Shown here: one piece after another, positions 9,923 to 20,995 of the stretch | Numbering within the stretch: position 1 is the stretch's first letter | Layout of the letters: each line of letters starts with the position of its first letter | NCBI RefSeq assembly: GCF_029227915.1 | Contig: NC_079875.1 | Coordinates: 15,065,001-15,125,000, forward strand | Direction of reading: 5' to 3' | From: Hydractinia symbiolongicarpus | Taxonomy: Eukaryota; Cnidaria; Hydrozoa; Anthoathecata; Hydractiniidae | DNA length: 60,000 bases | Position numbers and translations under genes: made by a program | The notes under the pieces: generated by a model | Databases searched by the model: none | The model's input: the letters and a program-made list of their open reading frames with translations, nothing else | What the model was told of the DNA's origin: nothing

Positions 9923-10824
9923 AATTTATTTTGCTCCTTTAAATCGCATTACTTTATGTGGCAATAATTTTGTCTGCAACAGTTTTGTCCTTAAGGTATC
10001 AATCTTCCATTATTAAGAAAATGCATTCTAGGATACTTACTTGTTATTATTTAAATGTGTTTTTTGTCCGTGATTCATGATGTTTTAATTAGGACTCTCC
10101 GATAACAATTAATTGGTCAATCAGCTCTCTTATTGTTCTGAAATGAATTTTGGAATTTGTGTGAGTTTCATACCTAAAAGAAAAATGAGTAATTAATATA
10201 TGTTACTTGTTGTTTTTGTTAACCTAAGTCCTTCTGTAATGTGTAGTTTCAACTGCTTCACACAATATTGTGCAATCACTTGTAGGAACTTTTGTACAAT
10301 TCTGTACGATTACAAGAAAAAGGATATAAGTAGTTCACATGTTTGTTTAAAGCTTACCTCCCGAAAAACAATCAGTTGATCGGTTGGCAAGATTTTTAAA
10401 CTTTTTATGACGATGCTAATTAATGGCATGATATAGTGTATTAGAAAAACTGAGGTGCTGTTTTAAGGAGTTACCAAGGTATGTGGTGATGTAAACATGT
10501 TTCACATGTCAGGTTTGGTACTTTGAACTACATAATTTATTAATAATTAGTTACCCTGATTATCCTTTTTACCAGCAACTGTTTCTTACTTTGCCATTAT
10601 TCCGCATAGCTAGCTCATCTTTCTAGACTTACATCTCGGAAACCAATAGATTTTTCAAAAAAAAATAAAAATTCATAGACAACTTTTCAAGTTCTTTTAT
10701 ATGAAATCGACTTTCTTTTTACGCAGGAGGTGAGCTTTGAATGCACAAAGAACAAAAGTAGGTGCGAAAAAATACATTTTATATCGTTGTTACATCTCTA
10801 CAATATCTTGTACAAAAAATATAT
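9923..10824. other. Intergenic, nothing recognised
   Basis: AT-rich sequence with short chance frames on both strands. No splice-consistent exon chain, RNA gene or long repeat was found. Confidence 0.5.
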
Positions 10825-10955
10825 ACAACTTGTCGGTGGCCCGTGAAAGAGTCACGAGTTCTCCTGTTCTTTTTATACCACATTGCGTGCGTCTCGCTGC
10901 TTGCGGTACCATTTTGCGTGAGAGACATACAGACGTATACGGGTAATTTAATATA
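10825..10955 (+). mobile_element. Dispersed ACAG-type repeat, copy A
   Basis: Starts near ACTTGTCGGTGGCCCGTG, contains ATTGCGTGCGTCTCGCT and ACCATTTTGCGTGA, a short ACATACAGACAG-like tract, and ends with GACGTATACGGGTA. The same ordered blocks occur at 32523, 47266 (reverse), 54164 (reverse) and, degenerate, at 46633. Confidence 0.75.
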
Positions 10956-13900
10956 CAATTGTTCACAATTAAGTGTGTATAATGTTGTGTAGCAGTAGGA
11001 ACTACCCTTAAGTATTTTGTCATATATTGTCAGTGTTTTATGTACATCATATATTTTGTAAATAATAATATTATACGCACCGGAGTTACTCTGGCAACAC
11101 GCCTTTATAAGCAACTCTATTTTTTATATTAACCTCAGTTGCCAAGAGTAAAATTTTGATCTTAGCAGCCGCAGTTGGCTGGGCGTACCATTTTTGTTTT
11201 CGGCTTAAAAGGTACTAAATCTAATATTCATATTTCACAAGATTATGCTTTAATGTTATTATTTCTTACAAAAACAAAATACTTTTCATTCTACTAAAGG
11301 ACGAGTGGCAGCCTCAGCTCTTAGCAACTCGGTTTCTAAAAAAAGCCTCTATCGCCCTGCTTATTATTTTGTCTATTTAAGTTGGAACTTATTTGGGGTG
11401 TAGAGTCAATTGAAACAGAACTCATATAACGTACACTGTAAATTAATATTAAAGGTATTACTTCCACAGTTTCAAAGTTTTGGTTTTTGCATTCACGTCA
11501 AAAAACTATAATAAAGTCTGTATCAACTTTACCAAATTTTAAGTGAAAAAAAAGACAGTCTAAATTCTGGTACGCAAATATCTTCCCAATAATACTGGTC
11601 TTTCCGTCTCCAAGTCTTTTTGTATTTCCATTTATTAATTCCCCCAGCAGTCAATTATAATCTTTGGAATTTATTTCAACGTTTTCTGTTGGAGTATACA
11701 TCAAGATTTTTCTTGTAGTACATTTTATGTTATATTTTCAAAGTAAAAATTTATCATAAATTGACGATTATGTGAAAATATTTTGTGTATAACTTAATAA
11801 ATGAATTTATTCAAACGTGCTGCTAATTGAAGGATGCAGTGGCCAAATATGTCAGCCACAAAGATATGTCCCTAAACCAGCCTACTTTTCCTTAACTTTG
11901 TGTACAATTTGAAGTCACACTTGCTGATCAAGTTTATCTGGCAAAAATAATGCAGGAAAATGATATTTTACCTAGTTTGGATGCGCAATGAAAGAAACGA
12001 TTTGACACGCAGTCTGAATTGATTTTCAGTGTTGTCAGAACACTGTTACATCAATCGCACTTAACCTTATTTTTATCGTAACCTTATTTTTTTTCACAAT
12101 GCACTTTTATTTATTTTAAAAAAATGATTGTTTGCACTTCGCCTTGAATATTAGCTACTTAAGGAAAAACGTCCCAAAATATTGTTCAGTCAGTGTTTTT
12201 GTGGTATGAAGGCGATTGTTTATGTTAAGCATTGTTTATAAAAAATGTGTGCATAATCAGTATATCTTTTCACCTAATGGAGATCTAAATAAAGTGAAGA
12301 AATTAGTAAAAAACAAATTCCCTATTTTTGTCAAAATGCGCAAGAGCTTACCAAAATCTCAAGAGATTTATGTGCTATCGCAGAAAAATGCATTCAAACT
12401 GAAACGCCCGTCTTGCAGGAAAACTGTAAACCCCTGAACATTGAGTAGAATGATTCTAGACTAGCATAAATAATAAATTACAGCTTGGAAGAAAGAATAC
12501 GGGAGGGGAAACAACTTCATTTCTGTATGCTTTAAATGTATTGAATTTTCTATTATTCTTTATTTCAAAAAAATCAGTGCGCAAGGTGCTCGACCGTGTT
12601 TTATTCGCAAAAAAATTATCAAATTCTAAATTATACTTTAATAGGGGCTTGCTTTTTTCTATGGAAATGTTGCTCTAAAACATCGCTGTTATCGCTGTGT
12701 TGGTAAAAAAGTAAAAAAAAGTAAGCATGGCATTTGAAAGGTTTTACAAAAAGTTCAAGAATATTCGTAAAGCTGGAATAATAAGCTTTTTCTACAAGCT
12801 AGAGTATGCTGGACTGATCATATAAAAAGTAGCGATAGAAAAGGGCCGACCAAAGGACGACAAAGTATGTGGAAGATTAATGTTTATTTCAACTGCTAAA
12901 ATAAGTTCCGATTCCAGAAACTCTTTTTAAAACTAGATATAAACTTTCTTTTTTGTTTACAAAAGTATTTCTTCCTCCAAGATTACAACTATCCTCCTAG
13001 ATCACAGTGATAGTCATACTAAATTAGCGTGATACAACCTGAACTAATGGCGTTATTTTTTGCAGATGTTACCATAAGTTCACTCTGGTCTCCCATTTTA
13101 TCTTTTATAAGGATGTAATTGTTGAACGGAGCTGCCCAGACAATTCACTTTTTTTTGGCCTGGCTTTTATATTATCGCATTATACTTGTAAGTGAGGGAC
13201 ACTCAGAACATCAAAAAATACCATCCCATAATTTTTCTTTAAAGGCGCGTAATCACCCTAAAATTAACATATCCATTTTTTATGACTTTACTGAAAATTT
13301 GAGGATATAAAACCTACTAGAAATGGAAATAATGGTACTTCAATATCTTGCATTTATTGGGGTCTTTTTCCAGCCGCCATATTTAACGGTCTTGTTGATC
13401 TCTTATTCTCGTCTAATACGCGGGCCGTCGCAAAATGTTCGTGTGAAACCGTAGGTAAACAAACGGCCTTATCTTTAAATGAGCACTGAGATGGAGTTCG
13501 ATAAAATCGGTTGGCTCCGTTCACGCTGTTCTTTTAGGCTTGTTTTTCTTAGTAAAACATGGCATCAAAAAGTGGAAAGAAATTTTGGTTTTGTTTAAAA
13601 AAGAGGCTGAGCGTAAAAACATCCGTATCACTTTCTCCACTTAGATTTAATTTTCTTCTATTCTATTCGCCATTGTTTTTGGAGACCAGACAAAACAAAA
13701 TAGAAAGTAGAAATCACAGCATTGCCTCGTGGCTATTAATTATGATAATTAATGCTTATCACGCTTTTTCTTTTTTTATTAGCTGACCGGGATTATTGCA
13801 TATTATACGCAAAAAAAACCCAACGGGGCAGAATGCTCATTGTGATAGTTGAAGATAGTTGAAGCAGCACTATGGAGATAATTAAATTTAGAGCATGAAA

Positions 13901-14729
13901 GGAGAAATTCTGAATATTTAGGTATTCTAATTGTGTAGATTTGATACTGCCTCCATAAGGAAACGACTAACTGTTTGAACAAAGGAAAATAATCAAAAAG
14001 TAAGACAGCTAGCGAGGCGAAGCTGTCTTCAGAAACAACAACAAGAAGTGGTCAGTGTTGCAAAGAAGTCTGATTTCAGTAAGTTAAAACGTTTAAATAA
14101 TAAAGAATAACACAGAAACTTCGATTGATTTATCTGATTTATCATGTTCGGAACTTTGTTGATACATTTGTAAAAGCATTACGATGAAACACAGCTACGG
14201 ATACTCTTCCTCCTTCATTATTTTTTCTGTAATGCCATGAATCCAGCAACCATGTGATCGATTTTGCCGTGGGTTTATTATCGCATGATTCGTGCAATGA
14301 AATGCAATGGCGGTTCTATAGGCGTAGAGAAATTGGAGTGAGTTTGTTATTTCCATGAAACATTTGAACATGTTCTGGTTGTCAGTTTTCAATAAAATTT
14401 TTTGGGTAATGTTTTCTCATGTATATCTTTCTATTTTTACAATAAAATAGGCACCTCAAAAAAAGTTGCCTACAGGGTGATTACGCGCCTTTAAGTTCGG
14501 TAATGAACGTGTATCAATATTTCAAAAAAATAAATAAATTATTAACAACATCACCGATACAATATAAATCTTAATAACTTATAACAGAATTATTCAGAAT
14601 GAATGTAAAATGCTTCGGATTTGTCTGATTCGTTAAAAACCTTGACTTTAGGCAATTTTAGGCGATTTTAGGCAATGCAAAAAATCAAACAGGGGACATT
14701 ATGTAAATTTGCAAATGCGAATTTTCAAG
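10956..14729. other. Intergenic; one fragment of the 960-bp repeat at 11985-12057
   Basis: No convincing gene. At about 11985-12057 a minus-strand stretch of some 60 bp matches the 960-bp repeat (shared block TGTTCTGACAACACTGAAA on the complement). Short frames at 12216, 13119, 13559 and 14195 have no splice or domain support. Confidence 0.5.
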
Positions 14730-16387
14730 AATAAAAGCTTGTCACCCTTTTTAAGCAGTGCCGGCATGAAAAGCCCAAATTATCACTGACTTATCTCTCG
14801 CCACAAGCAGAGATTTGTTAAATATAGCACACCTTAAAAGTTGCTGACGCAGTTAATGTAAACGTGGTTGAAGTGCATCTAAGGAAAGTTAATTTCCTGG
14901 GAAGGTCTGAGATAAGAACCATGTAATTATCCTGAAGATAATGTATCTGATTGATAGAGTGGCCTTCGAGCGATGCAGACATATAGTATAAGATATGTTT
15001 CGTTCTAGGAACATTGATACTTGTCTGAAATAGCTTCAGAATGGTCCATGGTTGGCAACTTGAGTGCGATTGATGCAACAGTGTTCTGACAACACTAAAA
15101 CTCAATTCAGACTACTCTCAACCACCAGTTTTAAAACTTATTTTAAAATGAAAAGAAACAAAACAAAAGCAACGAGGCTGGAACTTACTAAACCAAAGAT
15201 ATCCTTAAATATATCTATTTACCTAGTCGGCTATGGAGACTATCTGTAAGAAGAAAGAAAGTCAAATTGTTAGCTATATATATTATTTCACTAGTTGGTA
15301 GCCATGGAAAACACCAGGTCCCACCTGTCGTATATATTTTAAGCATTTCTAATTCATGTATTTGTAACACGAGGTAGTGATTTGGTTGCCATCCTTAACG
15401 TCAAAAAAAGGAATAAAATGGACGACAAAAGTTTTTGCTTGCGTCAGCACATTTTCTGTGACGTCATTAAAAGTCAAATATATAATATAATTTATACGAA
15501 TCTTTTCAATATTTTCTTTCTGAAATTTTCGTGTTAAATCTATTCTCTCAATTAGCATCAGCATTTTTTTAAATTTAAGTTCATAAATGTTTCTCTTTCA
15601 CTTGTATTCAGATAGAGATATTGCAGTATGCTGGAGGAAGGATCATTTCGAGGAAGAACTCTGGATTTTGTGTACCGCCAAAGTTAACAGGCCTTTTTTT
15701 AAATTTAAAAACCGTTTCCGGGCTTAAAATTTATCACCGTGTTTCAGCAGTACCGAAGTAAAAGGCTTAAATTGTCGCTGATTTATCTCTAGCCACAAGC
15801 AGAAATTTGCTAAAATTAGCAAACCTGTAAAGTAGCTAAGGTAGTTGAGTTTAACGTGTTTGAGGTGCATCTAAGGAGAGTTCATTTCCTGGGAAGGTCT
15901 CAGAAAAGAACCAATATATCTGATTTATAGAGTTTCCGTCAAGCGCTACATACATTCTAGGAACATTGATACTTGTCTGTAAGAGCTTCAGAATAGTCCA
16001 TGGTTGGTAACTTAAGTGCGATTGATGCAACAGTGTTTTGACAACACTAAAACTAAATTCAAATTACTCTCAACCACCAGATTTGAAGTTTTTAAGCTAT
16101 TAGTTTTAGAATGGAAAAGGCAAAACAAAACAAAAAGAAAGAAACTGGAGCTTACTAAACTAAAGACATCAATACAAATATACGTAGCCAGCCATGGAGA
16201 GAAGCTGTAAATAAAAAAAGAAATATAAAATTTCTAATATATATCATTAGTCTTTATGGGTATTTCTGTCGTATATATTTCGAGCATTTTTAATTCGTGG
16301 ATTTCTAGTACGAAATAATGATCTGGCTACCATCTTGAATACATACTTTAAATACGGAGAAGTTTATAACTTCCCCAACGTTCCTTT
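14730..16387 (+). repeat. Tandem array 1 of a repeat with a period near 960 bp
   Basis: A partial unit (about 14730-15242), a full unit (about 15243-16203) and the first part of a third (16204-16387). Landmarks recur in order: CTGTAAGAAGAAAG, GGTAGCCATGGA, AGCACGAGGTAG-like, GCAGTATGCTGGAGGAAGG, AGCCACAAGCAGAGATTT, GGAACATTGATACTTGTCTG, TGCGATTGATGCAACAGTGT. A second array is at 19729. Both stop at the same word, AACTTYCCAACG. A minus-strand frame of about 95 aa exists in some copies but is broken in the full unit of this array. Confidence 0.85.
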
Positions 16388-16992
16388 GTGAAGTCTGAAA
16401 TCCTATACACCCTCCACCGTACCTTATATTTGGCAATTTAATGAGGAAATAGGCTACCTGTTATTAACACTGCGATAACTTTAAAAAAAAGTAAGCACAC
16501 CAGGATTCATCGAAAATTTAGACAATATTATAAACAAACATTTATGCGTATCCTTTCCTAATAAGGGTTGAAAATTATATATTGCATAATAAAAATTATG
16601 TAAGTAAATAAAGATCCATGTTTTTAAGGTATAAAAATAAAATAATCACAAAAAAAATTAATCTGTGCGTTGGAAGACAAAATACTTTTAAAACACTTTT
16701 TTTGTTCCTAAGAAAATATTCACAACATGAAGTATTTAAATGTTAAGGATTTAATTTTTTTAGATTTTTAAAGAGCTTTAAAATCTTTTTAAAATACATA
16801 AGGGCGATAAGTTGTATCCAGGATACAAACACTTTTCATTAAAAAAAAGAGCAATTAAAACAATTAAATCAACGTTGAATAAAAAAAACAATGCAAATTT
16901 TTGTATAGTTAGCACAATGCACAATCACATTTAAGTTATTGGAGAAAGATAAAAGAAAGCAAAAGACAAGTGGAAAACTATACGTTACAAGA
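16388..16992. other. Intergenic, nothing recognised
   Basis: AT-rich sequence upstream of the receptor-like gene with no open frame or repeat worth naming. Confidence 0.5.
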
Positions 16993-17400
16993 TATATAAA
17001 GCAGAACATAAAACGCAAACAAAAAAACACAAACAACAACAAGAGGGACTATGTGAACAGATTTAGGTATGTATGTCAACAGTATGTGAAAATGATGGTA
17101 TATTAAACAAAAAAATAAAATTCATGAACAGTTATGCTTCCCTCTATTGTTTTGAGTAACTTGTCCTACATGTTGAAAACCCTTAACATCATGATAATAT
17201 AATTCACAACTGTAAGATTTCGCTATATTACGAAGATTTAATTTTGCCCGCCTATTCCATTTTATCTGTTATCTTTATTATTCAACTTTTGGATTTTTAA
17301 TTTTTACAGTAAATGAGTTTAATACTTTTATAAACAGGAAGTGCATACATACAACATAAGACATAAAATACAAAATGTGATATATGATATATATTTTCAG
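16993..17400 (+). promoter_or_regulatory. Possible TATA box and 5'-UTR intron of the receptor-like gene
   Basis: TATATAAA lies at 16993-17000. A donor-like TTAG/GTATGT is at 17067 and an acceptor ATATTTTCAG ends at 17400, about 50 bp before the chosen ATG. Together they suggest a short noncoding first exon near 17030-17066. This is inference from motifs only. Confidence 0.35.
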
Positions 17401-17451
17401 CAGGAAATTGAAATTCTTCATCATTTCAGTAAAACTCTTATTTTTAGAAAC

Positions 17452-18501
17452 ATGAAAATTCATGCAATCAATCTGTTGTACCTGTTTATGTTTAATTTAA
17501 ATATCATTACCACAACTCAGAAATTGGATTGGACATGTTTTCTTAATAAAAACCACACCATTATTTTAAATATCAAGATACCTACTGCAAAAAACTCAAA
17601 TTTATGCAACAATCACAAATCTCAGAACTGCATAGAGCTTGCTTACAGAAAACATAGGAAAAGAAGGTGGCACCAGGTGCAGCACTGCCATATACACAAA
17701 GTTAAATATGCACAATGCGAAATGAAAAGCTGGTCCACAAATCATGGAATGTACACTATGAGAATAAAAATTAACAACATTAACAAAACACAAACATATC
17801 ACAAAAAATGGATACATATGTATTCTTTTTCAAACTGCATAACAAAAGCTGTAAAAACGTTCAAAATTATTAATATCAGTCACAACAAAGTACGTCTAAA
17901 CTGGAAGAACTCAATACATACTAAATACAAAGACCAGTATATTATCATTAGGGAAGGAAGTGTTGTGCACATGCCATATAAAGTAGCATCCGAGAGGAGC
18001 TGCAGAAATGGTAACTGTACAAGAGAACTTATCCTTCAAGAATGTACAAGATACAGAGTGTGCATCGACACAATGATGGCAGATAAAAATATATCTAAAT
18101 GCGAAAACATTACAACACCCTGTAAGAATCACCATGCAGTATTAAAAAATTCCCCCACTGTATCCAACAATCAAACTGCAATTATTTTAACCACAAGTGT
18201 ATTTTTAATATGTGTTGTAGTTATGATTTTTTTATTGAAATATAAAAAACTAAAATTAGAACAACAGCAACAACAACGACAAAAGCAACAACAACAACAA
18301 CCGGAACAACAACAACAACAACAGGAACAACAAACACAATACATCTACGGACTAATTGTACATGAAGATGAGCTACTCTCACCACGAAAACAACCAGAAC
18401 CAGTTTACTGGGAAATAGAAGAATTGAATGGTTATGCTGATATTACTGAGTTGTCAGCTCTGCATCGGTACGAAAATACAAAAAACATGAAGTTTTTCTA
18501 A
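17452..18501 (+). CDS. Single-pass type I receptor-like protein, cytokine-receptor/FN3-like ectodomain, polyQ and tyrosine-motif tail
   Basis: 349 aa in one coding exon. ATG 17452 is chosen because a signal peptide follows (residues 1-23, core INLLYLFMFNLNII); the frame upstream is open but lacks ATG. The ectodomain (24-240) has Cys 29, 52, 60, 79, 89 and 129, followed by an FN3-like fold at about 134-222 (VRLNW B strand, DQYIIIRE C strand, ECTRYRVCID near the end) with Cys 184, 189, 198, 204, 217, 224 and several NXS/T sites. A hinge ITKAVKTFKIINIS between the two halves resembles the D1-D2 junction of class I cytokine receptors. There is no WSXWS motif. Transmembrane segment 242-262, then a KYKKLK stop-transfer. 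The cytoplasmic part has a Gln tract (271-295) and tyrosine motifs YGLI (299), YWEI (319), YADI (328) and YENT (340). YWEI and YADI lie five residues apart, like a short-spaced ITAM; YENT fits a Grb2-type YXN site. Function as a ligand-binding signalling receptor is inferred; family assignment is tentative. Confidence 0.7.
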   Translation: MKIHAINLLYLFMFNLNIITTTQKLDWTCFLNKNHTIILNIKIPTAKNSNLCNNHKSQNCIELAYRKHRKRRWHQVQHCHIHKVKYAQCEMKSWSTNHGMYTMRIKINNINKTQTYHKKWIHMYSFSNCITKAVKTFKIINISHNKVRLNWKNSIHTKYKDQYIIIREGSVVHMPYKVASERSCRNGNCTRELILQECTRYRVCIDTMMADKNISKCENITTPCKNHHAVLKNSPTVSNNQTAIILTTSVFLICVVVMIFLLKYKKLKLEQQQQQRQKQQQQQPEQQQQQQEQQTQYIYGLIVHEDELLSPRKQPEPVYWEIEELNGYADITELSALHRYENTKNMKFF

Positions 18502-18528
18502 GTAATTGTTTTATTTATAATTGTGAAA

Positions 18529-18540
18529 AATAAAAATAAA
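18529..18540 (+). terminator. Polyadenylation signals of the receptor-like gene
   Basis: Two consecutive AATAAA words about 30 bp after the TAA stop. Confidence 0.6.
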
Positions 18541-19728
18541 AATACACAAACATCTTTTTTAATATTTAACTTCAACAGGTTTTTACAGCTTGCTAAATTA
18601 AAAAAACCTTTTTCAATAATAAATGTTTATCAGTACAGAATCATTTAATTACAAATTTTCACACATGTTTACTAACAAAATTTAAAAAACACCTTAGTAT
18701 ACTTGTTTAAGGTTTTTTTTAATTAATACTGTAATATTAATAGCTAAAGCATTTTGCTATACCTTAATTTACGATTTAAAAACCCCATCTTCCTTCTCTT
18801 TTAAACGATTATGTCTATTAACATATATTTAAGAGACTACCTTTGGTTGAATTACAAGCCTATGTCCCATTTTTCAAAATAATCACAATTGAATAAGCAT
18901 CCACCATCAAAATATAATAAAAGTAAGCCTAAAACGACTTCTATAATTAAATGATCCCAGATAAATTTTATAAGAAAATTAATTAAAAAATAGTTTGATG
19001 GCCTACAACGAGGGACATAAATTAGTGAAAAGGGGGACGAAATTGCAACGTTTATAACCACAACAAAGCATTAAGAAAGGCGTTTATATATAAGTAGATA
19101 TTACTTGTAAAGAAACGGCTTCCTTGATGCTTTAGTTCACCAATTTTTAGACCTCTCTGGGCTGTGGAGCAGATCATTCTGTGATACAGGAATTGTGGAA
19201 AGCACAAAGAGCACAGAATGGGACTAGCAGAATTAGGCCTTAGGATATTTTGTAAAATCCGATTAGAGTGTTAATTTTTGCTGACATCAGCACGACTCTT
19301 TTTTCAGAAATTAATGGAAACTGATGTGGATTATTCTGTAATCATGGCGTGTTAGAGAGTACAACTAGTAATTTTGCAGATACAGAATCGCATTTCCGCC
19401 GACAACCAATTATTAGCAAGTCTATAATTTATGCAAACTTTAAAAAATGTCCTAAATCTTTGTCCCCAATAATTTTAAAACGTTTTTGAAAAATGTGTAA
19501 TTGTTTATCCCATTAATAGCTGAACCGGAAATCACTTTGTTGATGTCAGAAACAACAGTCAAATTGGAAAAAAAGTTTTTAGTGTTGTAGTAAGTGTTGG
19601 AAATTACTTTCTTAAGACAATGTTTTGATATCAAATATCACAAGTAGTTATAGTTTCAAAGGGAGGATTTAAATTTCATTTTCAGGATTAAACAGTAATA
19701 TTAGGAAGTAATATGTAATCTTGCAGTT
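18541..19728. other. Intergenic, nothing recognised
   Basis: AT-rich sequence with no coherent exon chain; minus-strand frames at 18852 and 19452 are short and unsupported. Confidence 0.5.
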
Positions 19729-20995
19729 GCTGTAAGAAGAAAGAAAGTCAAATTGTTAGCTATATATATTTCACTAGTCGGTAGCCATGGAGAACTCCAC
19801 GGCCATGTCTGTCGCATATAATCCGAGTAATTAAGATTTCTGTATTTCTAGCACGAGGTAGCAATCAAGCTACCATCTTGAACGTTCAAAAAAGGCAGCA
19901 AAAACTCTTTGCTTGCGTTGCTGACGCAAGCGAGAAATGTTTTTGCTGCCATTTTTCTGTTACGTCGTTAAAAATCAACCATAAGGTGCTTTTTTTAAAT
20001 CAAGCTAGATTTTGTGAGGAAAAAGAGGAGAGATGTTAGCACCCCTTCCCCTTTCTTGCGGCTTTGTACAGGTCCAGCCCGAATAGGGTTAATTGTCAAC
20101 AGTACACAAATTTCATAACATTGGCTTTTAATTTTTTAACTAATATAATTCTTACGTATCTTTTCAATATTCTTTTTCTGAAAGTTTCGTGTTAAATCCA
20201 TTGTCTCAATTAGCATCAGTATTTTTGTTAATTTAATGTCATAAATGTTTCTCCCTGACTTGAATTCAGATATCGATATTGTAGTATGCTGCAGGAAGGA
20301 TCATTTTGAGAAAAAACTCTGGATTTTGTGTACCGCCAAAATTGAAGAGCCTCTTTTTAAATTTAAAAGCCGTATTCGGGCTCAAAACTTGCCACCGTGT
20401 TTAAGTAGTACCGAAATAAAAAGCTTAAATCGTCGCCTAGTTACCTCTAGCCACAAGCAGAGATTTTCTAAAATTAGCAAACCTTAAAGTTAGCTGAGGC
20501 AGTTAAAGTTAACGTGGTTGAAGTGCATCTAAGGAGAGTTAATCTCCTGGGAAGGTCTGAGGCAAAATCCATGTAATTATTATCGTGAAGATTATCTATC
20601 TGGTTGATAGAGTGGTCTTCAAGCGCTACAGACGTACAGTAAAAGATATGTTTCGTTCTAGGAACATTGATACTTGTCTGTGAGAGCTTCAGAATGGTCC
20701 ATGGTTGGCAACTTGAGTGCGATTGATGCAACAGTGTTCTGACAACACTGAAACTCAATTCAGACTACTCTCAACCACCAGTTTTGGAAATTTAATCATT
20801 TTATTTTATAACGGAGAGAGTAAAACAAAACAAAAGTAAAGAGAGTGGCACTTAGTAAACTAAAGATACCTAGTCAGCCATGGAGAACAACCGTAAGATA
20901 GAAAAAGTGATCGTGTCTGTCGCATATATTTCGAGAATTTTCAATTCGTGTATTTCTAGCACGAGGTAGCTAGTAACTTTTCCAACGCCCCTATG
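19729..20995 (+). repeat. Array 2 of the 960-bp repeat, with an inserted segment
   Basis: One full unit (19729 to about 20890) followed by the beginning of another, ending at AACTTTTCCAACG as in array 1. Relative to array 1, about 150 bp are inserted near 19985-20140; part of this insert (20020-20120) recurs at 22845-22935. An imperfect palindrome lies at 19894-19950. Confidence 0.8.
20020..20120 (+). repeat. Short dispersed repeat nested in array 2
   Basis: Contains CCCCTTCCCCTTTCTTGCGG, CAGGTCCAGC and TTAATTGTCAACA. The same blocks in the same order occur at 22845-22935 (CCCCTCCCCCTTTCCTTCGG, AAGGTCCAGC, TTAATGGTCAACA). Confidence 0.6.

Noticed and set aside
9697-9942. 81-codon open frame with 14-residue repeats
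   Set aside because: It is a by-product of the 42-bp minisatellite, whose unit is divisible by 3; no flanking exon or start context supports it.
10779-11114. 111-codon minus frame
   Set aside because: Overlaps the ACAG-type repeat copy at 10825-10955; the same block is noncoding or intronic elsewhere.
14818-15105. 95-codon minus frame, similar to one at 20474-20758
   Set aside because: The similarity follows from the 960-bp repeat; in the full unit near 15840-16050 the frame shifts, and no known domain is present.
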